Assembly (NCBI GenBank): GCA_035236585.1
Contig: CP141127.1
Coordinates: forward strand, 46,018,001 to 46,082,000
Reading direction: 5' to 3'
DNA from: Warburgia ugandensis
Lineage: Eukaryota > Streptophyta > Magnoliopsida > Canellales > Canellaceae
DNA length: 64,000 nucleotides
The stretch's first letter is position 1. Each line of letters starts with the position of its first letter. Below the pieces are notes generated by a model. It was not told the DNA's origin, did not search any database, and was given only the letters and a program-made list of their open reading frames with translations. Made by a program: the position numbers and the translations under genes. Positions 1 to 13,601 of this stretch are shown here, piece by piece.

Positions 1-115
1 TCCAATCCATTGCAAATCTGTATGTTTCTCATGGGATTGACCTCGCTTGTGTGAAAATACTATATTGATTTGTGCGCTTGCAAGTAATGCTAAAGCTAGA
101 CCAATAGATGAGACA
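1..115 (+). mobile_element. 3' end of a plus-strand gypsy-type LTR (fragment)
   Basis: The segment around 28-100 (CTCATGGGATTGACCTCGC, then TGCGCTTGCAAGTAATG) matches the last ~90 bp of the LTR at 25215-25310 in the same orientation, and matches 3050-3130 in reverse complement. It therefore looks like the end of an LTR entering from outside the window. No primer site is recognisable after it, so the junction near 100-120 is approximate. A rearrangement junction is the alternative. Confidence 0.45.
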
Positions 116-3034
116 CTATAACCAATAGCCTATGCCTTGGTTATAGTCAAGCTTAGGTTAACTTTGTTAAGTAGGTGCTTACTAATGAAATAATCCTAAA
201 TAACATGCATCAATCATGAATGATCCTATTCTATATGAATTACCCAATCATTCAAATGCAATTATACTAGAAAAATAAAATAGAGTGAAAATTGCTTATA
301 GTGGGGGTTTCAATGATGATCAAGTGTTAGCCGCCATACTCCTCAATTGCCCTATATTATTACAACCCATTCAAAAATTGAATAATTAAAGTGCAAAATA
401 TAATGAACCTCACTACAAGTTTCACTCAAAAATCCTAATCTAAGAAAGCAAAAATCCTAGTCTAATGTGATGAAGCTTTGGCCCACAGGATCATCATTGT
501 TCCTTTGCCAATTTTCCTAGCACAAAAATCAAACAAATATGGTCAATATGAGGAAATAGGAATAAATGTAGAAAATTGTAAAAATAAAAACTAATGCACC
601 CTAAACCTGGACTAGAGGTAAATATTCTATGTTAAGATCCATTTAAACAATTCCATTGTGATTCCCCAGCAATGGTTCCAAAAGCCAAAAACTTGTTGTG
701 ATGTTTTACTTAACTCACAAGAGGATGAATCAATTATAGTATAAGCACATGATGGAGGTCAATTCAATGAGGAATTGAATGGATTGTGTGCTTTTATGTA
801 GCCTTACTTAAACTACTTAGCCTAGCCAAAGAGAGCAAGTTTTGATCTAAACTAAGAATTAAATAACATGGAAATTTAATATAAATGCAAAACATGTTAT
901 GGAACTTTAACAAAAGCAACCCAACTAATGTTGAAACTTTCCTAATAATGCACTTTCCAAAAAGAATACTTTCTTATATTAAAACTTTCTAAGAATAAAA
1001 TTTTGAAGCTACCTAACTAATACAAGATAACTAATGGAGACTAAATACATGGAAACATGCAAATGAAGTAAGCAAATCAACCACTTACTATGCACATAAC
1101 CCCAAAGGGTAGTGCGCATAGATCATGGTGAAAAATAATATAAGATGCAAAAGCTAAAATCTAATGAACAAAGGATTGTAATGCAACCTTATTTAACTAT
1201 CTAAATGAAATAAGATGCATGAATAAACAACTACTAAAAACTTAATGAAAACACTCCTCAAAACCATGCACATGACTCAAAGGTTGTGCACATGGTACAA
1301 AGGTGTAGGACATGTGATTTTCAAGTGAACTCTATATGCACTTTGATACACTTAACATAGCATGGAAAGTGTAAGATGCATGAACCCATTCAAATGAAGC
1401 ATGTAAACTAATAACCTTGTGCAAGAATATTAATATATGAATCTCATTATCATAGCCATGAAGCTTTATTACAAATAATCATTCATGAACAATATGCATG
1501 GCTTATGGATGTTTCCAATCACAAATAAGAGTGCTTTAATCATTCAAATCAAACTAGAGAAAGTTGAGCAATCAATGGTTCTTATTAAATTAAAAGTTAC
1601 ATCCGAAGTTGTGCACATATACATGTATTTAAACAAGGAAATGATGCACACTCTTCTAATAAAGAAATCTCAATTAAAGCACCTTTAAACTCTGATCTCT
1701 CAAGCATCATGTGTTCCCATGGGAGAAAGCAAGTGATCAAAAGACCTAAGATTGTAAATGAAATTACCTAGATTAGATCTAAAACAATGTAAGAAAAAGA
1801 GAGATAAAGGAATGGAGAGTGATGAGATTCAAAAAAACTTTTCCCTTGGCTATCATTTCAAGAGAAAAAGAGACATTGGATTTAGAAGAAAAAAGCAAGA
1901 AGGTACTAGTAAAAGAGATGGAAACTAAAACAAGAAAGAAAGATGAATCCTATGCATGAAACTTCTATCCAAGTGTGATCAAACACAATGAAAAAGAAAG
2001 GAAGAAAAGCTGTAAACTAACCTTGAATGGATTGAAAACCAAGGAACAATCAAGCTGAAATAGGCATGGAAAGCTTGCAAGCAGCAACTGCCCAGGGGAA
2101 GTGCACTAAAGGGTTGTAGAGAAAGTAAGATGGGGGTTTCCACGTCTTTTGGAGTAGGCATTTCTCTCTTCTAAAGATTCTATGAACTTCTTTTGTGGCA
2201 TATATATATATATATATTGTTTCTTATGTTTTTCTAGGGTGACTTAAGGAAAAAGTATGGTGGGGATGAGATGAGAAGAAGAGTGGATAGTTAGGATTAG
2301 AATATGGGGTGGCTTCCTAGGTAGTATTAAAGAGGAAACATGGTGAGAGATAAGTTGGGAGATGCCATCTTTTAGGAGGGGGCATCTTCCCCTTGTAAAA
2401 ATAGTGTAATAACTTGGGAAATAGATAGAGGTGGAGAGAAGGATGGAGAGAAAGGGAAAGATAAGGAGAGAGAATGGGAATGAGGTGGAGTGAGGTGACT
2501 GGTTGGGCTAGAAGGGGATTAGGACGTTGGTGGGGTGAATGAGATAAGAAGGGGAGGGAGATTCCTATTTTGTAGGATCTCTGTGTGGGACTCCTTCTTC
2601 ATAGGATATTTCACTACGAATGTGTGGAAGGTGGAAGGAAAGAGAGGGAAAGGGAGATAAGGGAAGATGAGTTAGGCGGCATGGGGAGATTGGCCACCTA
2701 AGACAACTAAGATGAGAGGGGAAGATGAGGCGTGCAAGGGGGCTCCTACTTTGTAGGAGTTAGGTGTGGAGCTCGTTCCACTTGGGTTTTCCACATGAAA
2801 AACTTATAGAGTGAGAGATATGTGGAGAGAAAAAATGGGAAAGAGAAAAAGAATGGGAAGGAGAGAGAAGAAAAAAAAGAAAGAGTGGGCTCTTTTCCTA
2901 TGGGACCAAATGAGCATGCTATAATATTCTTGCTAATTATCTCTTGAAAATCCTCATTTTGGCATTGACAATTGCTTATAATTCTTCCTCCAATCACAAC
3001 CTTCCATGTAGCTTGGTTGAAGTGGCTTGATCAT
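116..3034 (-). mobile_element. Old minus-strand LTR copy of the TGATAAG family (decayed)
   Basis: No coding sequence is visible. The order of recognisable blocks resembles the next LTR (3035-5404): an AT-rich left part, a purine-rich block (about 2150-2900) and a right block with 'gcttggttgaagtggcttga' matching the style of 5200-5300. In the LTR sense (minus strand) the purine block is a long pyrimidine-rich leader. There is a run of alternating TA at about 2201-2216. Borders are not sharp and I found no target duplication. The assignment rests on similarity in block order, not on a computed alignment. Confidence 0.45.
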
Positions 3035-5399
3035 TGTGTAGCTTTAAAATTACTTGCAAGCACATGAATCAATGAAATATATTCATGCAAGCAAGGTTGA
3101 TCCCATATGGAATCTCATAGATTTGCAATGGAATGGATTCTATTTAGATCAATCTACTTCAACCAAAGAGATAGAGTTGTGATTTAACTAGGAAATTAAA
3201 ACAAACTATGAAGAAAAAATGCATAGAATTAGAAACTAGAATTAAAAGAAACTTTCTCAAAACTGAAGCTAAGTAATTAGAATTGAAAATTTCCTAACTA
3301 ATATGCAAGCTACTAAAGGAAACTAATGCTAAATTAGAATGAATCAAATTAGCACTAAAACGGAAACTTTCTAAAAATAGAACTTTTTAAAATCAAATTA
3401 CGAAACTTTATAAAACTAAGATAACATGCAAAAGTAAGTAACCTATGAGATCTAACTAGATTTAACAAGAAATTATAAACATGCATGTGAGTGGATACTA
3501 CAAGGAAGCTCTTTAAATTTCACTTTCTAATCCTAAAACTTTCTAAAAATGGAACTTGTAAAAAATAGAAAAGGAAACTTTCTAAACCTAAAACAAGATG
3601 AAAACAATGAATTAACTATAGTTGAAACTAAATTAAGCTAGTGAATGAAGCAAGAAACAAAAAGGATCACCATGTGTACCATGAGCATGATCCATAGACT
3701 GTGCATGGTTCTTGGGTACAAAAGTGACCAGATTTAACTATCTAAATGAGAAAAATGTGCAACATAAGCTATAAAATTAATAAAAAAACTAAAAGGATAA
3801 ATGGGTTCCTAAGGATTCAATCAAATAAAGTGTTTTGATGGTTGGAAAGAAAGAACAAAGTTAAGGAGAGAAAAATTTCAGATTTTTACTACTTAAGAAG
3901 ATCAAACAATTCAAGCATAGTAAAGTAATTGAAACCATAACTTTTGTGTAAGGAAAAAACCTAGATCTAAAGTTATTTTATGAAATAAACATTCTATAAT
4001 AATAAACCCATAAGAACTTTATTGAGTCAACACCAAATTACACCCAAAACTGGGCACATAATTCATGTTCAAAATCTGAATATTGCGGCCAATTCCTATG
4101 CTTGAAATCCTATCTAAACAATATCAACAATACAATATAATTCTCACAATTTAAAGTATGATGTCATGCAACTAAAACTCATGAACATATTGAAGATAAA
4201 AGAAGGCTAAATGAGCAAATTAAGGCCAGGATCTAAGCCAAATCTTCTCTTGGATGTCACTACTAGAGAAGAGTTCACTTAAATCTTGAATGAATAACAA
4301 AGAAATACTAGTGGAATTGGCGTAAATAAGAAAGGGAAAGCTAGATGGAAAGAAGGCTGCAAAATTAGAAAGCAAAACAAGCGAAACTAAAGCAATGAAA
4401 ACTAAACCAAAGCAAGCAAACTACTAATTTGAATTGGAGAGAAAATAACAACAAGAATAACTATAAATCCAAAGGAAGAAAAGCATCAAATAAGTCCCAA
4501 AGTCCAGCAGCAGCAAGCTACCAAAGAAGAGCTTGATTTCAAAGTTGTCTCACGCAACTACGTAGAAAAAATGTTGAATTCAATGGGGTATATATAAATG
4601 TTTTAGCTTCCAATTTGATGAATGTTTAATGTAGGAAAGAGGTGGAGATATAGATCTAAGGCTAAGGTGGTGTTTGAAGGAGGAAAGTTAGGTGGAGATA
4701 ATGCATTAAGGATGACTTAAGAGAGAGAGTGTGTGTGTCATTGCTGGCTGGTTTCTAAATTAGGAAGGGGAGGGGAGGGGGAGGGGTGGGAGGCATCATT
4801 TTCCTTGGAAGGAAAGTGGCTCTCCTTCCCTTATAATTAGATAGTAATTAGTTGGTGAGAAGAATGAGGGAATAAGAAAGAAATAAAGATGGAAAATTTA
4901 GAAGAAAACCTAGGGTTTGATGATCTTTGAATGGACTTAGATCTAGGGTTTCCTAATTAGGAAACCACTTGATTTTGCCATATAAGCAAGGGGGTGTCAT
5001 CTTCTAGGATGATGGCTGCCTCCTTGGCTTCGAAACATGGAACCTTAGGACAAATTATGGATTAGGAATGGGAAATGGGTTAGGAAAGTGGATTTTGTCT
5101 TTTGATGCTTCCCTTAATACATGATCATCTTGCCTTTTACATTAATCTATCAAAATTCCATAAAAATTACACTTTATAATGGGAAAGTTGCTTAAATTGA
5201 TGCTCCAATCATGTGGTTCCATATGGCACTCCTCCTTGGCTTGATGGCTCATTCCTTGGTGGCTTAAGTGGTTTCAATGCTTGGCTTCAAGGCTTGAGTA
5301 GCTTGCATGGCTTATCACCTTTTTTCATGGCTTTTAATGGCTAAGGTGGCTTGAATGGTTCCCATGCAAAGGTGGTGGAAATGCATGCATTTTTGCAAA

Positions 5400-5404
5400 A
5401 TATC
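5400..5404. repeat. Target-site duplication ATATC, left copy of F1
   Basis: ATATC at 5400-5404 immediately precedes TGTGGCGACC, the left border of F1. The identical ATATC occurs at 9864-9868, immediately after the right border TTACA. Confidence 0.9.
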
Positions 5405-8400
5405 TGTGGCGACCCAAGTTTTTATAACACATTTTATAATACATTTTGTAAAGATAGGGCCCTTAGAGTAAAAATTTTTCGCAAACCAAAGCAGCGGAAA
5501 TTCTTTTCTTTAGAATTTGTTTTGTAAAACCTAAGTCACCACTTCATACATAACATAAGTAGAATTTTGTATAAGATAAAATTCCATTGAAGGAATATAC
5601 TTTTATTAAACTTCAGGATCCATCCAGTGGTTCACAGTACACAGCCCATTTTATCCTTACAATACTTGTCCAAATATACAATCCAAATTACAAAGTTCAA
5701 AATTCAATACATGTTCTAATACAATGTTTCAAGGGATATACCCTGATTACTTATTCTTCAATTGTTCTTCAAATCTTGAGCTCCTAAGTCTCCTTCTCTG
5801 TATCTGAGATATTGTAAACATTCGAACATTTACAATATCTCAGCAAGTTATGCTTGGTAGGGGATAAGAATGTAAGTTATTGACAGTATAATCTCAATAT
5901 TCAAGTATCCCATAATTCGTTCTATCATAAACACATTCATTAATAACTATTAGTTATAAGGACATCTCATTTCCTTGTCATTTGTGTTCACCTTTATACA
6001 TACATATTGTATAAGGACAAATCCATTAAAAATGTAAAAATAATCAAGCATCATTTCTATACAAAGCTGATCAACTCTTTTCATTATAAGAGATTTGTAT
6101 CTCAGCCAGTTACTATACAGGGAATTTCCCTTCTTGGGAAAAATATTGGTAATATACAATTACCTGACATTTCATCATGTCATCCCTTAAGGCATTTCAC
6201 TATGCCAATTTCATATGCATCATAGTGCAAAATAATCAAGGACTACTATGCTTGCGGTCGATCCGTACAGCGCCCGGATAACTGTTCAATAATCCACTTA
6301 TACCATTCTCAGTGGAAATTACAATATCCATGTCCATATGGGAGGACCATGGCTGTCACAGTGGTGGCCTTCCCATAATTGCCCCACCCGACTTTTAGCC
6401 TTTCTTAGGCTTGGTATTCAATATCATCAAGTTTCATAGAGTGGGTGGCCAAACCCTCTTAACTCTCCTAGCATAGCATCCCTAGGCTTATGCCTGTTTA
6501 AAACAAAACCCCAAGCCTCCAAGCTTGTATGTAAAATAATACTTATACATATCAGACTATTTGTCTGTTTATCTAGGACAGGAATATTTTCTACTTTCCT
6601 ATTCACTTAGGGTTGTTCTCAATTCTCAACTTGACCATTTAATACTTATTTTCCTCATCATTTGGTTGGATCATATTTCAATTTGAGGTATTTACCTTAA
6701 TATATTGGTATCATACATGTCAATACTTCAAAACATAAGATCATGTATTAGACATGTATCTTCATGTAAAGGCATTCTTAATAATCCACCTACCTCAATA
6801 AGGTATTCTTACTCCTTGAAATCTTCCATAGTCTCGATCAACATATATCTGTCAAATCATATGTATAATGTCATTTTTGTAATCAATGGTACATACTACA
6901 TGATCTTTTGATCATCCTTATGTAGGATGATTTGAATCTTTCTTCCTTGAATATCCTATATCCATGGGTTTAATATCATCTATACAAATACTATCTATAT
7001 CATACATAACAATCTAATTTACATAGATGTTTCTTTTTCCTTATTGTTTTTGATCATACAAGATCTCATCTTGTTTGATCATCCTTATCTCACTTACTAT
7101 TTTTATTAGGGTTAGATAATTTGCTATCTTTTATGTTCTTATTATTATTCAACCAGTTAGTGTCTTACTTGGTTGAAGATAATTTATTTCTTCCTATCAC
7201 TAGACAACTCCTCCTTATTTCGGGATGACCGGTACTTACCGGTTAAAGTCTGCTCAAAAAGTGGTTAATACAACCCTCATGTAAGGAGGCGTTTAGACCT
7301 TTCTTACGTCAATGGGAGGTGAGGGAAAAGCACTTGGCTCTTGTATACCCCCTATAACCACAATGTTCGAGTCCACTGGAGTGGTACTAGCTCAACCTTT
7401 GACAAGGTTCCTATGAGCTCTTTACCTTAAGTCCCTTCTCTAATTGATTTTAATTAATTTCCATGGATATGCACAATGTCATCCATGGATGTTCATTATT
7501 TTCCTATTTTGGGCCAAGGAAATGATAAATCATTCCTTATATTGTCCTACTAACTATAGCCCTTACTAAGTCAAAATCATTCATTCATCTTAGTTGTCCA
7601 TGAATTTCTATATTTCATTAGTTTACATTTTTGGTGATTTATGCTCCTTATATCTTAACAATTACTTAACAATTGAATTAAATATGACAATAAGTAAATC
7701 ATCAACTTGAAAGCATAAATCAAATATAAATTTAACAACTAAGTACTAACATTCTTCCTACGAATATAACTTAAGCTAGTGAAATAAAACTAACATGATC
7801 CTAAGTTATGAAACACATCTTCTATCATAATGAAATCATGTTTAAATCCTAATTTACACTAACATGATCCTAAGATAATCAAATCTACTAAAAAATTACT
7901 CATTTAGGGCATATCATACTAAAATTTAAAGATTACACTATCATGCTTTCTAACTTAGAACATAAATCACATTTACACTTCTATATCCAATAAAAGACAA
8001 TTAAAACTTAAAACATAAATCACATTTAAACTTATATATCCAATAAAAGACAATTAAACTAATTTTATTAAGATTATTATAAACCTTTAAATATGATCCA
8101 ACCATTAGATCTTAGGTGTTTTCCTTTAGATTAAGGGTTTTAATTAACTTTAGGGCTTTTAATCCATTAAGATCCAAAAATCATATCCACTTGATTTTGT
8201 CACATTTCATCCATGATCTAACTGGATTCCATCATAATATCATCCCTTTAATCCATCCCAAGGATCTGATCATACTTGATCTCATTGATCAAGTGGGTCC
8301 CTTTGTATATATTTATTTTTATTTTAGGGTTTTTCTACCATAAAGGGTAGATCCCCTATTTTATCCAAGATCTGTCCAAATTAACCATAGATATTACTTT

Positions 8401-9863
8401 ATTATATTATTATATCATCACTAAAATAAATTTACAAGATCTGATCACCTCAGATCTTGAAGATCTTAGAAAATGGACACTTATTTCCAAAATATAGAAA
8501 AATACAGAAAAATACAGAAATAAATTTTAGGAATTTTATGACTTCATTAGAAACTAGACATTACAAGATTTCTATAGCTTCTTTCTGATCTCAATTTGGA
8601 GTTCATATGACTCCACAATCTTAAATTGAAGTTTTCAGCCATTCCTAGGGCCTAGATTTGATCTGGGCCCACCAGAATTAATCTCTCTCAATTGAGGGTC
8701 CAAACCTTGTTAGATTTTCTTGAAAATTGTACCCTAGGAGTTTTTGACCCTCCTGGATTGATTGGAAAGCTCAGAATTTCAATCTGAGCTCTCTATCACC
8801 ATAATTTGAAGGGGCTGGTATTTACTTTATTTTTACCATTTTTCGTTCAAATTAAATTACAGAAAAATAAAAATTACACTAAAACATAATAATTATGAAT
8901 GGAAAGTAATTCCACCTACCTGATTGGAGAAAAACAATATAATTGATGCCCAATATGAGAGAATTACCGGTTGATGATAAATTAGCCCGATTATCCACCT
9001 TTTTGTGATTTTCTGTTGTTGGAACCGTTGGATCTTGAAATTGATTTTGGGCTTTTGTATATACCGTAGTATAGGATGTTATGGACGGTGGAGTTGATGA
9101 GATTCTTCCTGGAACGGAGTGCCTAATTGAATTTAGGTCTCTTGTTCCAATTAGAAAGAGGAGAGAGAAATAAGGAAAAGAGAGTTTGGGGAGGGATGAA
9201 GGGGAATTTGGGGCTGAAATTTCAAGGAAGGTTTGGAAATTTCGTGGTTAAGGTTGTGAAAATTTTTGGAAATTTTTGGGACATATTTATAGCCAAATTT
9301 GAATTTTTTATCATTTCTTTTGATAAGATATTTTATTACTTTAGAATTTTTAATTACTAATGCATTCTCCACTCCCACTACAATCTCCACTACCAGCAAT
9401 AATGCATTGAGCAATTATTGGTGCTTCTAGAACCTTGGCCTACTTTGTGGGCCCCACTTTTATGTGAAAAGACCTTTTTGCCCTTTTTAACTCTAAAATT
9501 GGAGAATAATAGGCAATATTTGTCCGAACTTACAGTAGAGCGTACTTAGTGGCGTTGGAATCGTATTTCTAAGTACTTCATGAATATTGAGGTCTTATTT
9601 CTTGGATATGGGATATGGGTAAAATTACCATTTTACCCCCAAATGGAAAAATTAAGGAATTTTCATTTTAACTCAGAATTGAACGTACTTAATGTTGTTT
9701 CGATCAGTTTTCCAAGTACATCCATAATTTCTATTTTTTAATTTATAATATAATCTCTATAAAAAGAGAATTTTCAATAACTTAATATTCCAGCCCAGAA
9801 TTTCTAAAAATTCAAACTTTATTAATTTTCCTTAATAATTTACAAAAATTCGGGGTCATTACA
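5405..9863 (-). mobile_element. Solo LTR F1 (Ty3/gypsy-like, 4.46 kb)
   Basis: A single LTR with TG...CA ends and a perfect 5-bp duplication ATATC. On the minus strand it starts TGTAATGACCCCGAATTTTTG and ends GGGTCGCCACA. There is no primer site, polypurine tract or second LTR, so it is a solo LTR left by LTR-LTR recombination (inference). Its length is unusually long for an LTR. It is co-linear with F2 (43460-48393), for example TAGGGCCCTTAG near the left end and TGGTTGAAGATAATTTATT-like sequence in the middle. A TATAAATA box lies at 9284-9291 on the minus strand. All open frames inside are short and unlike known proteins. Confidence 0.9.
9284..9291 (-). promoter_or_regulatory. TATA box of LTR F1
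   Basis: TATAAATA on the minus strand, in GGCTATAAATATGTCCC, about 570 bp from the LTR 5' end. F2 has the same box at the corresponding place (47819-47826), which supports an RNA polymerase II LTR promoter. Confidence 0.6.
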
Positions 9864-10106
9864 ATATCAAACTTTTGAATTATTATGTTAAAAATATCAA
9901 ACTTCTAAAATAATCCTAGAAAATTATGTTTATTCATATATTTACTCTAGATTAGTTTCTAAACCTACAAAATATCAAACTTTTGAATTATTATGTTAGA
10001 AATGCATGTGTTACAAAATTCTAGGAAAACTCTAAAAGTAACACTATATTTTATAACTCATGGGCTACTAATTGGGTAATTTTTAGGCAAAATTGGACAC
10101 TTATCA

Positions 10107-10540
10107 AATGGCTTCCTTTGATAGCTTATTTAGCTTGGCTTCATGGATAGATTGTGGCTCTTTTGGCTTGGCTTGATGGCTCAACACTCTCAACATTGAT
10201 GGATTGGCTAGGCTCCTCAGCTTGTTACATTCTCTCATGGCTTACATAGCTAAGGTGGCTTGAGTGATTCCCGTGCAAAGGTGGTGGACTTTGCATGGAT
10301 TTTGCATAGGCCCACTTTAGTCACCTTTGAATTCTTCAATTCCATACTTTGCTTGCCTCAAGGTGATCTTGATCCTTGATTTCACTTTGGATTGATGTCA
10401 TTTAGGCCTTGACTTGATCTTTTGATCATGATCTTCAATTTTCTTCTTGATCGATCTTGGCCGTCGAATCACCATCTCAAATGATCAAATACTTGGTTTA
10501 TTAGTTTAGAAATGCATGTGTTACAAATTTTGACCAGCAA
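10107..10540 (-). mobile_element. Second, overlapping fragment of a TGATAAG-family LTR
   Basis: The segment at 10240-10310 (AAGGTGGCTTGAGTGATTCC...) repeats the sequence found just left of F1 at 5340-5400. The segment at 10505-10530 (AAATGCATGTGTTACAAA) repeats 10000-10016. So pieces of the same LTR region are present twice on either side of the LTR start at 10106, which suggests a tandem or nested partial copy. It carries no genes. Confidence 0.45.
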
Positions 10541-11975
10541 AAAAATATGAACCTTAATCCCTTTCTTAAACAATCACCACCCAATAAAGAAAGAAGAATG
10601 ATCGAAAAGGAAGTAGAAAAAGTTACGATATTTTCCCCAAGCTAGAAACTCTTTAAAGAAAGAGGACAACTTCAAGGAGTTTAGAGAAAGAGGCAATTAG
10701 AGGTCATTCATCATTTAATAAGGCACCCATAGAAGAGGTTTCCCACTTTAAACATGAAATAGAAGAAAAAGAAATCAAAGAGGAGGCTCTTGTTTTAAGA
10801 CTAGCCAATTCCTAGCCTTAGGAGATGAAGTGAGAAATAGGTTCATGGTCTATCCTTACCATTCAACATGTAGCCCTTATCTAGGAACCTATGTTACTTA
10901 TGGATGGATTGCACGTTCTCTCAACCTTAATTAAGAAATTAGAAAATATCCCTATTTCTATGAATCCTTTTGTTTTCCTGAGTCCAACTCCATAAAAAAT
11001 AAATTAGAAAGAAGGAACAGGAATGATGCATGAACTAACTAACATGAATATGCATGAATTCTCAAATGAGAAAGTGGGTGTTTGTATCATAAAAGTAGAA
11101 AGTGGATGGATAAGGAAACACGGCAAGAAGGTGTGTGAGTGCAGTGATGTGTAATGATGAGAGATTAAGAGATAAGAATGGAATATGAATGCAAACTTAG
11201 CATGAAGGCTCGATGTGCGTAATCACACATGGGTGTGTCCATGTGATTATAGAAGGAAAGTGGAATGCTTACACTCTATGCAACAAAGATGCATGAATCT
11301 GCAATGATATGCATGACTTTTTAAATTAAGAATTCTTTTTAAATCTAATGAACTAGCATGTGCGATGTTTCTGAATGAATCCTTAAAAGTAAGCAAAGAA
11401 AAATAAAAAGCCAAACTAAGTCAAATATGGGTTTCTAAATTAGGAAATTGCTAAATCAACTATAACAAAGTACTAGATCTAAGAATCTACCATGCAACTA
11501 CTTGTTAAAATGGATCTAAACTAATCCTAAAATATTCATATGATGTATGGAAAACAAAATGGAAAGTTTTTAAAACTCAAAAACAATGAAATATGAGATC
11601 TAACATGGAATTCAAAATTAAAAACTACCATACTTCCAAAATAGGAAACTGCTTAAAACTTAGAAACAAAGCAAGCTAAATAGAAAGTTGTACTACAGCT
11701 TACATCTACGAAGTAAAATCTAACCTAAAGAAATAAAACTACATGCAAATCTACCAGGAATGCATCTAAGTTACTCTACAAATTAAGCAACATATAAGAA
11801 ATAGAAAAAGATGCATCCACTAAATTTTGGTGGAATGTGTTGAAAAACCTATACCTATATGCACACAAAGATGAATGGAATTGAAGGGAAACATGGTATG
11901 AATCTAAACTATTCTATAATGAAAGGATTTACTATGCTAAACATGAATGATAAGCAAGGAAAAGAAAGCAATTAA
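10541..11975 (-). mobile_element. LTR-like sequence W, left half (host of the CACTA insertion)
   Basis: Base by base this segment follows 58990-60440 in the same orientation. Shared stretches include GAAGTAGAAAAAGTTA, GGAGATGAAG(T/C)GAGAAA and GGAAAGTT. Similarity stops at 11975, where the CACTA terminus begins, and resumes at 39367. The orientation is inferred from the copy at 58.2-61.7 kb, whose LTR end faces left. There is no coding sequence. Confidence 0.7.
11973..11975. repeat. Target-site duplication TAA, left copy of the CACTA element
   Basis: TAA directly precedes CACTACTACA at 11976, and TAA directly follows the right terminus at 39364-39366. A 3-bp duplication is the hallmark of CACTA elements. 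The unsplit homologue has TAT at 60438-60440. Confidence 0.88.
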
Positions 11976-12005
11976 CACTACTACACAAGGGGCTTTTAAA
12001 GTCAG
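11976..12005 (+). repeat. Left terminal inverted repeat of the CACTA element
   Basis: It starts CACTACTACACAAGGGGCTT and pairs with 39334-39363 at 26 of 30 positions. The mismatches are at positions 1, 13, 15 and 18. Confidence 0.9.
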
Positions 12006-12187
12006 TTAAAAGTGATAATAGAAGTTGCTTAGTAAATTACTTTTGTCGAGCTGACTTGGAAAGTCAACAAAATTTTAAGTTGTTTAAGTAAACAACTTCA
12101 AAATTTAGGGACCTTTGAAGTTGCTTAAACAAATGACATCAAAAGTCCCAAAATTTTGAAGTCATTTAGGTTAAGCAACTTCAAAAG
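12006..12187. repeat. CACTA left subterminal repeats, outer part
   Basis: Short direct and inverted repeats built on AAGTTGCTTA, AAGTCATTTAGG and ACTTCAAAAG. Such repeats bind the transposase or accessory protein in En/Spm-type elements (established for the superfamily). The array is cut at AAAAG (12183-12187) by solo LTR A and resumes at 20330. Confidence 0.85.
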
Positions 12188-12639
12188 TGTAATTGAGCCA
12201 CCGGCGATGAACTTCCGGCGACAGGCATTCCCGGCAACTGGACAAAAGCGACAGGCTCTCAACCTCCAACTAGCTGGCCCAAGGTAGGCTCGTCCCACTC
12301 GTTCCTGTATACTTTTTTCCAAGTTTATCATCCAGTAAAAATTAGGCATTACTGTTGCCTTGGGAAAGAGTTGATGTATCAATGTCAGATGAGGATTTGG
12401 ATTGTTCATCTGGAGTGTGATGATATAAGGAACAGACCCATGAAATTTCATGGCGATCGAAAGACTAGTGATGCCAAAAACCCCAAAAAGAGTATGATGG
12501 GAGTTTTTAAAAATGCAATGAAAATTGTGAAAAAACAATAGATTTAGGAGGGATTTGTGAAAATGGAGGGTGACAATGAAATGTACGTGAAAAACTAGAA
12601 ACATAGGTGTAAAAATTGCAAAAAAAGGAGCACCTAGGG

Positions 12640-13015
12640 TCGCCGATGACGGCGAACCAGTTCAGTCCTCGTTCTCGGCAACGGCAACTTGCTCTGGGCT
12701 GAGGACGCACACACAGACATGAGACATGCGACACCGCGTCAACGCACGTCATGGCCAGGCATGACGCGTGGTGCGACTGGCAGGCCACATGGTGCAGAAG
12801 ACGCACGCCACGTAGGAGACGCATAACGCAACACACACGCACCACGCAGAAGAAAAAGGAATGGATGGGGGAGCACCACGCGGCACGACGAGCGCGCGCC
12901 ACGAGGTGCGGTAGGAACGTGCCATGCGTGCGTTGTTTCCCCCACGCACAGAGCTCGTCCATAGACATGCGATCCATGCGCCCTGGTTCCAGACGCGCGC
13001 ACGTGCGGCAGGCCT
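12640..13015 (+). other. CpG-rich island within solo LTR A
   Basis: Very GC- and CpG-rich sequence in an AT-rich neighbourhood. Overlapping open frames occur on both strands here only because stop codons are rare in GC-rich DNA. Similar islands lie in B (about 15320-15700), C (about 17700-18060), G (about 49680-50000) and H (about 63600-63960). I see no protein family in any of them. Confidence 0.6.
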
Positions 13016-13601
13016 TTTTTCTTCTTTTTTTTGGGTTTTTGACCCTTTATTTATAAAAAATGTGATTTTAGGAGTTACAGAGGTCCAAATCACGATCTGA
13101 AAGAGGCGTTGTGATTGTCTCAACCAGGCGGACCAAGATTTAAGATAAAAATCTAGTTTGGAGGGGCTTTTTAATAGCCAAACTACTAAGCACTATTCAA
13201 TGACTTAGATTAAGCTGATTAATGGATGATTAGGCTTTAGATTTTGGTTGTATACGATAAACATGAAATGATTATGAGCTTAGAAGAATAGGCCCTATTG
13301 AATTGTCAAGAAACAATGATCCCGATGATTGATCTGAGTAGTCCCTTGAGAGGTGTTGATCAAAGAATGATCAAATAGTCAGATCAACATGTGATCACAA
13401 AGATAACTGTGGTTTACTAAACAAAATAGAAAATTTAGGGATCATGGAGAAAATGAGAGGCCTAACAATGAATAATGATTTATGGCATGACAGGTACATC
13501 AGGGCATACACCTTGGTATCGTTTACATGTTTGTTTGGGATATAGCGAAACCGAGGTAGGTGATTTCATTCACAATTTTTCCATGATTCTCAAATGATGA
13601 C

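Larger units (their letters stand above)
3035..10106 (-). mobile_element. Minus-strand LTR X (TGATAAG family), split by solo LTR F1
   Basis: On the minus strand it would start at 10106 with TGATAAGTG. The next ~60 bp (about 10046-10106) resemble the starts of the LTRs at 20695 and 22589. It would end near 3035 with GCTACACA, preceded by the conserved 'gggatcaacc...gcttgcaag' end block at 3050-3130. F1 (5405-9863) interrupts it, leaving about 2.6 kb of LTR, close to the 2.7 kb of the copy at 22589-25310. The purine-rich stretch at 4620-4960 is its pyrimidine-rich leader read in sense. I found no matching target duplication, so it may be a truncated piece rather than a clean solo LTR. Confidence 0.55.

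Noticed and set aside
12125..13123. Overlapping open frames of 87-159 codons on both strands
   Set aside because: They cross the border of solo LTR A and lie in its CpG-rich core. Frames overlap on both strands and show no known domain, so they follow from base composition.
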